From Blastococcus tunisiensis (GTDB taxonomy: Bacteria > Actinomycetota > Actinomycetes > Mycobacteriales > Geodermatophilaceae): a stretch of 64,000 bases of DNA. Of the stretch, positions 60,346-64,000 are shown piece by piece. The notes below the pieces were generated by a model. That model saw nothing but the letters and a program-made list of their open reading frames with translations. It did no database searches and was not told the DNA's origin. Within the stretch, counting starts at the first letter, position 1. The number at the start of each line of letters is the position of its first letter. The position numbers and the translations under genes are program-made. The stretch is from positions 120,433 through 184,432 of the forward strand of contig NZ_FOND01000010.1 in NCBI RefSeq assembly GCF_900112815.1, written 5' to 3'.

Positions 60346-61700
60346 CCGGGGAGGGGGCCGTCGGAGCCGGCGGGGTAGTCGCGCAGCGGGGCCTCGCCCG
60401 CCGCCCAGGCCGCGAGGATCGGCTCGACGATCCGCCAGGACTCCTCCGCCTCGACGTCGCTGATCGACAGGGCCGCGTCGCCGGCCAGCATCTCGCGCAG
60501 CAGCAGCCCGTACGCCGAGAGCCCGGCCGGGGGCAGCGCGATGTCCAGGACCCGCCGCTCCAGGTCGAAGGGGTCGCCGGCGCCGTTGAGGTTGACCTCC
60601 AGCGCGATGCCGTCGGGGTCCAGGCGCATGCGCAGCACGTCGGGCTCGGGGTCCTCATCGGTGAACGCCAGGTGCGGCACCGGCCGGAACCGGAGCACGA
60701 TCTCCCGCCGGTCGGCGCCGAGCGCCTTCCCGCTGCGCAGCCGGAACGGGACCCCCGACCACCGCCAGTTGTCCACGGTCACGGTGAACTCGGCGTAGGT
60801 CTCGGTCTCCCGGTCCGGGTCGACCCCGTCCTCGGTGGCGTAGTCCGGCAGGTCGCGGTCGCCGACGCGGCCGGCGGTGTAGCGGCCCCGGACGGTGCCC
60901 GTGGCCACGTCGGCGGGCGGCTGGACGGCCCGCAGCACGTCGCCCTTGCGGGCGGCCAGGCCGGCGGCGTCGACGGCCAGCGGCGGCTCCATCGCCACGA
61001 GGGCGAGCAGCTGGAGCAGGTGGTTCTGCAGCATGTCGCGCAGCGCACCGGCCGTGTCGTAGTAGCCGGCCCGCCCCTCGAGCCCCAGCGTCTCGTCGAA
61101 CACGATCTCCACCGACTCGACGTGCGCGGCGTTCCACACCGGTTCGAACAGCCGGTTGGCGAAGCGCAGGCCCAGGACGTTGAGGACGGTCTGCTTGGCC
61201 AGGAAGTGGTCGGTGCGGAAGACGGCGTCCTCGGGCGCCATCCCGTGCAGGATGCGGTTCAGCTCGCGCGCGTCCGCCCCGTCGCGGCCGAACGGCTTCT
61301 CCACGGCCACGATGCCGCCCTCCGGCAGGCCCACCTCGGCCAGCGCCTCGAGGGTCGGCCGGAAGACGGTGTTCGGCAGCGCCAGGTAGACCACCGGCAC
61401 GTCCTCGACCCGGTCGAGGGCCCGCCGCAGGTCCCCGGCCACGGTGACGTCGCCGCGGACGTAGCCGAGCCGGCGGACGACCCGCTCCCGGGTCTGCTCG
61501 GGGACGTGCGCCGCGTGCGCGTCCAGCCGGCGGCGCGCCCAGTCCCGGTACTCCTCGTCGGTCCAGTCCTCCCGGCTCACCGCGAGGACGTCGACCTCTC
61601 CGTCGAGGACACCGGCCTCGAACAGCTCGGCCAGTCCCGGCAGCAGCAGCCGGCCGGTGAGGTCACCGCTCCCCCCGAGGACGACGAACGACCGCGTCAT
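60327..61700 (-). CDS. zwf: Glucose-6-phosphate dehydrogenase
   Basis: Oxidises glucose-6-phosphate to lactone with NAD(P)+. It is 457 aa: coenzyme motif GGSGDLTGRLLLPGLAEL at residues 9-26, and KPFGRDGADARELN. The normally invariant substrate motif RIDHYLGKE reads RTDHFLAKQ (about residues 165-173), keeping the His but losing the Glu; a paralog with changed kinetics or cofactor use is likely. ATG 61700 has GAGGAGG 5 nt upstream and overlaps the GH15 stop by 4 bp. Its last codons run into a palindromic repeat. Confidence 0.88.
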   Translation of the reverse strand: MTRSFVVLGGSGDLTGRLLLPGLAELFEAGVLDGEVDVLAVSREDWTDEEYRDWARRRLDAHAAHVPEQTRERVVRRLGYVRGDVTVAGDLRRALDRVEDVPVVYLALPNTVFRPTLEALAEVGLPEGGIVAVEKPFGRDGADARELNRILHGMAPEDAVFRTDHFLAKQTVLNVLGLRFANRLFEPVWNAAHVESVEIVFDETLGLEGRAGYYDTAGALRDMLQNHLLQLLALVAMEPPLAVDAAGLAARKGDVLRAVQPPADVATGTVRGRYTAGRVGDRDLPDYATEDGVDPDRETETYAEFTVTVDNWRWSGVPFRLRSGKALGADRREIVLRFRPVPHLAFTDEDPEPDVLRMRLDPDGIALEVNLNGAGDPFDLERRVLDIALPPAGLSAYGLLLREMLAGDAALSISDVEAEESWRIVEPILAAWAAGEAPLRDYPAGSDGPLPGHDQGT

Positions 61701-63541
61701 GCCTGCCTCCTCTCCGCCTGGGCCAGGTTCCACCCGCTCGTGACGACCCCCACGTGGCTGAACGCCTGGGGGAAGTTCCCGAGGAAGGCCCCCGTCGCGG
61801 GGTCGATCTCCTCGGCCAGCAGCCCCAGCTCGTTGGCCCGCCCGCACAGCGAGTCGTACAGGGCGTGCGCCTCGTCCAGCCGCCCCTGGCCGGTCAGGTT
61901 GTCCACCAGCCAGAAGCTGCACAGCAGGAACGCACCCTCACCGCCGGACAGCCCGTCGGGCGACTCGGTGTGCAGGTAGCGGTAGAGCAGCCCGTCGCCG
62001 GCGTCGAGGTGCCGGCGCACCGCCTCCGTCGTCGCCACCATGCGCGGGTCGTCGGCCGGGACGATCCGGCGCAGGGGCAGGGTCAGCAGCGCCCCGTCGA
62101 GCCCCCCGCCGTTGCGCTCCCCCGCCGGCGCCAGGTGCTCGGTGAACGTGCCGCGCCCGGGGTCCCAGGCCTCCTCCAGGAGGGTGGCCCGGATCCGGTC
62201 GGCCGCCTCCCGCCACCGCTGCGCCGGATGCGGGAGTCCCCCCTGCTGGGCGATCCGCAGGGCGCGGTCCACGGCCACGTGGCACAGCGCCACGGAGTAG
62301 GTGAAGGGCCGGCCGGCGTCGCGGATCTCCCAGATGCCGTTGTCCGGCGTCCGCCAGTTGGCGATCGCCTGCTCGGTGAGGTCGCAGAGCGCCCGCCAGA
62401 GCGGCTCGCCCACCACTCCCCCGGCCCGCACCCACTGGTAGGCGACGTCCAGGAGCTCGCCGTAGACGTCGTGCTGCACCTGCCGCGCGGCCCCGTTCCC
62501 CCACCGGACCGGCCCGGAGCCGCGGTACCCGGACAGCGCGAGGTCCTGCCACTCCATCCCCGGACGGCGCCCGTCCAGCGTGTAGACGATGCTGGTCCGC
62601 TCGTCCCGCTCGACGTTGCGCAGCGTCCAGGCCAGGAACGAGTCGGCCTCCTCCCGCATCCCGATCCGGCGCAGCGCGTAGGTGGTGAACGCGGCGTCCC
62701 GGACCCAGGTGTAGCGGTAGTCCCAGTTGCGCTCGCCGCCGATGCCCTCCGGCAGCGACGAGGTGGCCGCGGCCATCACCGCGCCGGTCGAGGCGTGGTC
62801 CAGGAGCTTCAGCGTCAGCGCCGAGCGGCGGACGAGCTCCCGCTGCGGACCGGCGTAGTCGATGTTCCCGGCCCAGGCCCGCCAGGCTGCGGCCGTCTGG
62901 TCGATCAGCCGCTCGGGAGCGGTGCGGGCCCGGGTGTGGGTCTGACCCGACCACTGCAGGGTGAGGGTCAGGTGCTCGCCCTCGCGCAGCCGGACCCTGG
63001 TCCGGAGCGAGCCGTCGCGGCCCACCTCGAGGTCGTAGGAGCACCACAGGTAGAGCTCCAGCTCGGGGTCGGCGGGCCAGCGCAGCCGCCAGGCGCCCAG
63101 TTCCGGCCGCACCTGCACGCCGTCCCACGGGATCAGCCGGACGTCGACCTCGACGCTGCCGGACACCGCGCGCGCGACCCGCAGCAGCTCGCCGCGGCCG
63201 GAGGGCACCTGCTCCCCCAGGTCCGCCCCCGACCGCAGGGTCATGCAGTCGGTCAGCTCCAGGCGGCCGTCGGGCCCCTGCAGGTCGGTGACGAGGACGC
63301 CGGTGTCCTCCAGGTAGTGCTGCGCCGCGGCCTGCAGGCCCACCGGCGTGACGTCGAGGCTGCCGCCGCGTTCGGCGTCGAGCAGGCCGGCCACGAACGG
63401 GCGGCTGTCGAAGTCGGGCAGGCACAGCCAGGGGATCGTCCCGTCCCGGCCGACCAGGGCGCAGGTCGCGCCGTCGCCGATCAGCCCGTGGTCCTCGATG
63501 GGCAGGTATCCGTCGGTTCGGACGAGCGGGCGCAGCGGCAA
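61697..63541 (-). CDS. Glycoside hydrolase family 15 (glucoamylase/trehalase-like)
   Basis: 614 aa: N-terminal IEDHGLIGDGATCALVGRDG beta domain, then the (alpha/alpha)6 barrel with GGERNWDYRYTWVRDAAFTT, SYR...RGSGPVRWGNGA, the catalytic-Glu region SGGEGAFLLCSFWLVDNL and the C-terminal NFPQAFSHVGVVTSGWN. The start is TTG 63541, with GAGGAT about 6 nt upstream; no other in-frame start keeps the family N-terminus. Coupled to zwf by a 4-bp overlap. Likely trehalase or glucan hydrolase feeding glucose to zwf; this is inference. Confidence 0.9.
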   Translation of the reverse strand: MPLRPLVRTDGYLPIEDHGLIGDGATCALVGRDGTIPWLCLPDFDSRPFVAGLLDAERGGSLDVTPVGLQAAAQHYLEDTGVLVTDLQGPDGRLELTDCMTLRSGADLGEQVPSGRGELLRVARAVSGSVEVDVRLIPWDGVQVRPELGAWRLRWPADPELELYLWCSYDLEVGRDGSLRTRVRLREGEHLTLTLQWSGQTHTRARTAPERLIDQTAAAWRAWAGNIDYAGPQRELVRRSALTLKLLDHASTGAVMAAATSSLPEGIGGERNWDYRYTWVRDAAFTTYALRRIGMREEADSFLAWTLRNVERDERTSIVYTLDGRRPGMEWQDLALSGYRGSGPVRWGNGAARQVQHDVYGELLDVAYQWVRAGGVVGEPLWRALCDLTEQAIANWRTPDNGIWEIRDAGRPFTYSVALCHVAVDRALRIAQQGGLPHPAQRWREAADRIRATLLEEAWDPGRGTFTEHLAPAGERNGGGLDGALLTLPLRRIVPADDPRMVATTEAVRRHLDAGDGLLYRYLHTESPDGLSGGEGAFLLCSFWLVDNLTGQGRLDEAHALYDSLCGRANELGLLAEEIDPATGAFLGNFPQAFSHVGVVTSGWNLAQAERRQA

Positions 63542-64000
63542 GAGAGATCCTCGGCTGGACGACAGGGGACCGTTGCGCCATGCCCCCGTCCGGGCCGGAG
63601 AACCCCCTCAGGCATGACGGTCCGATGAACGTGCACGTCGCCGGGGGGAGTGGCGTCCACCAGAGTGGTGTTTGACCGGCCCGGTGAGGGGCGTTGACGT
63701 AGACGTGTAGGCGGCCACCGCGTGATCTTCTTGGAGACCTTCCACAGTCCTTCAGGAGAGCCACGCGATGACCGCTCCGAGCAGTATCGACCCTGCCCAC
63801 TTCCTGCACGAGCAGCTGGCCCAGGCCTCACCGGACCTGCTGCGCCAGATGCTCACGACCTTCATCGACACGCTGATGAGTGCCGAGGCTGACGCGGTCT
63901 GCGGCGCCGATTACGGGGCCCGCAGCAGCGAGCGGATCAACGTCCGCAACGGCTACCGGCCCCGGGAGTTCGACACCCGCGCGGGCACCCTGGAGGTGGC
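63542..64000 (+). mobile_element. IS256-family insertion element, left part (runs off the right edge)
   Basis: The noncoding part 63542-63767 shows candidate IS left-end sequence around 63660-63700 (AGTGGTGTTTGACC region); the exact end and terminal repeat cannot be fixed without the right end. The transposase gene starts at 63768. The element lies upstream of the TTG-started GH15 gene. Confidence 0.7.
63768..64000 (+). CDS. IS256-family transposase (partial, C-terminus off the right edge)
   Basis: DDE transposase N-terminal part, about 77 residues visible: LLRQMLTTFIDTLMSAEADA, VCGADYGARSSERINVRNGY and YRPREFDTRAGTLEV, the conserved N-terminal block of IS256 (Mutator) transposases. ATG 63768 follows CAGGAGAG. 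The catalytic D-D-E residues lie beyond the window. Confidence 0.92.
   Translation, partial: MTAPSSIDPAHFLHEQLAQASPDLLRQMLTTFIDTLMSAEADAVCGADYGARSSERINVRNGYRPREFDTRAGTLEV

Overview
The window is very GC-rich, uses many GTG starts, and is packed with genes that overlap by 4 bp. It carries actinobacterial families (DUF3097, LprG/LppX-like lipoprotein, SigE-like sigma factor, NDMA-dependent alcohol dehydrogenase, DUF4383, LCP). It looks like a chromosomal segment of a high-GC actinobacterium. A Geodermatophilaceae-type host (Blastococcus/Geodermatophilus/Modestobacter) is my inference from overall look, not proven. No rRNA, tRNA, CRISPR array or prophage was seen. One IS256-type element starts at the right edge.

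Layout. 1-7.1 kb: catabolic/uptake block with a partial hydroxyisobutyrate-dehydrogenase-like gene, a tripartite tricarboxylate transporter (tctA-tctB-tctC), an isochorismatase-like hydrolase, a UspA protein and an MFS exporter. 7.1-9.9 kb: reverse-strand operon of an FAD monooxygenase and a cobalt-type nitrile hydratase whose beta subunit is encoded as two separate genes, the layout of thiocyanate hydrolase or toyocamycin nitrile hydratase. 10-13.2 kb: NDMA-type alcohol dehydrogenase, MoxR ATPase and VWA protein. 13.2-17.5 kb: reverse-strand MoxR (CoxD-like), VWA (CoxE-like) and XdhC genes, then a wrecked MOSC gene and a lipoprotein gene. A 56-bp hairpin repeat sits in two of the junctions. 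17.6-27.3 kb: PRC/DUF2382 protein, DUF3097, a PadR-ABC-FtsX operon with a perfect 36-bp palindromic operator, membrane protein plus GntR regulator, aldo/keto reductase, MFS. 27.4-34.7 kb: molybdenum block (moaA, moaD, moaE, MobA/MocA-like transferase, modC, modB, modA and a HTH-TOBE regulator), with a GAF protein and an SMP-30 protein in between. 34.9-45.2 kb: DUF2786 protein, RecQ-like helicase, carbamoyltransferase, DUF4383, acyl-CoA dehydrogenase, sigma factor with a membrane partner, GNAT. 45.3-49.1 kb: ArsR-VOC pair, then a MarR/GbsR regulator divergent from a two-gene ABC exporter with clear palindromes and leaderless promoters. 49.1-60 kb: LCP protein, acyl-ACP desaturase, exonuclease III, YaaA, a multi-domain SpoIIE phosphatase, a DEAD-box helicase, VOC and amidase. 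60-60.35 kb: dense block of hairpins and repeats. 60.3-63.5 kb: zwf and a GH15 enzyme, then the IS256 transposase.

How it fits together. The strongest theme is molybdenum: uptake (modABC), cofactor synthesis (moaA, moaD, moaE), nucleotide attachment (MobA/MocA-like) and insertion/maturation (MoxR, VWA, XdhC) lie within about 22 kb, yet no molybdoenzyme structural gene is in the window. Second themes are small regulator-exporter modules with visible operators, and two families of short palindromic repeats placed in gene junctions.
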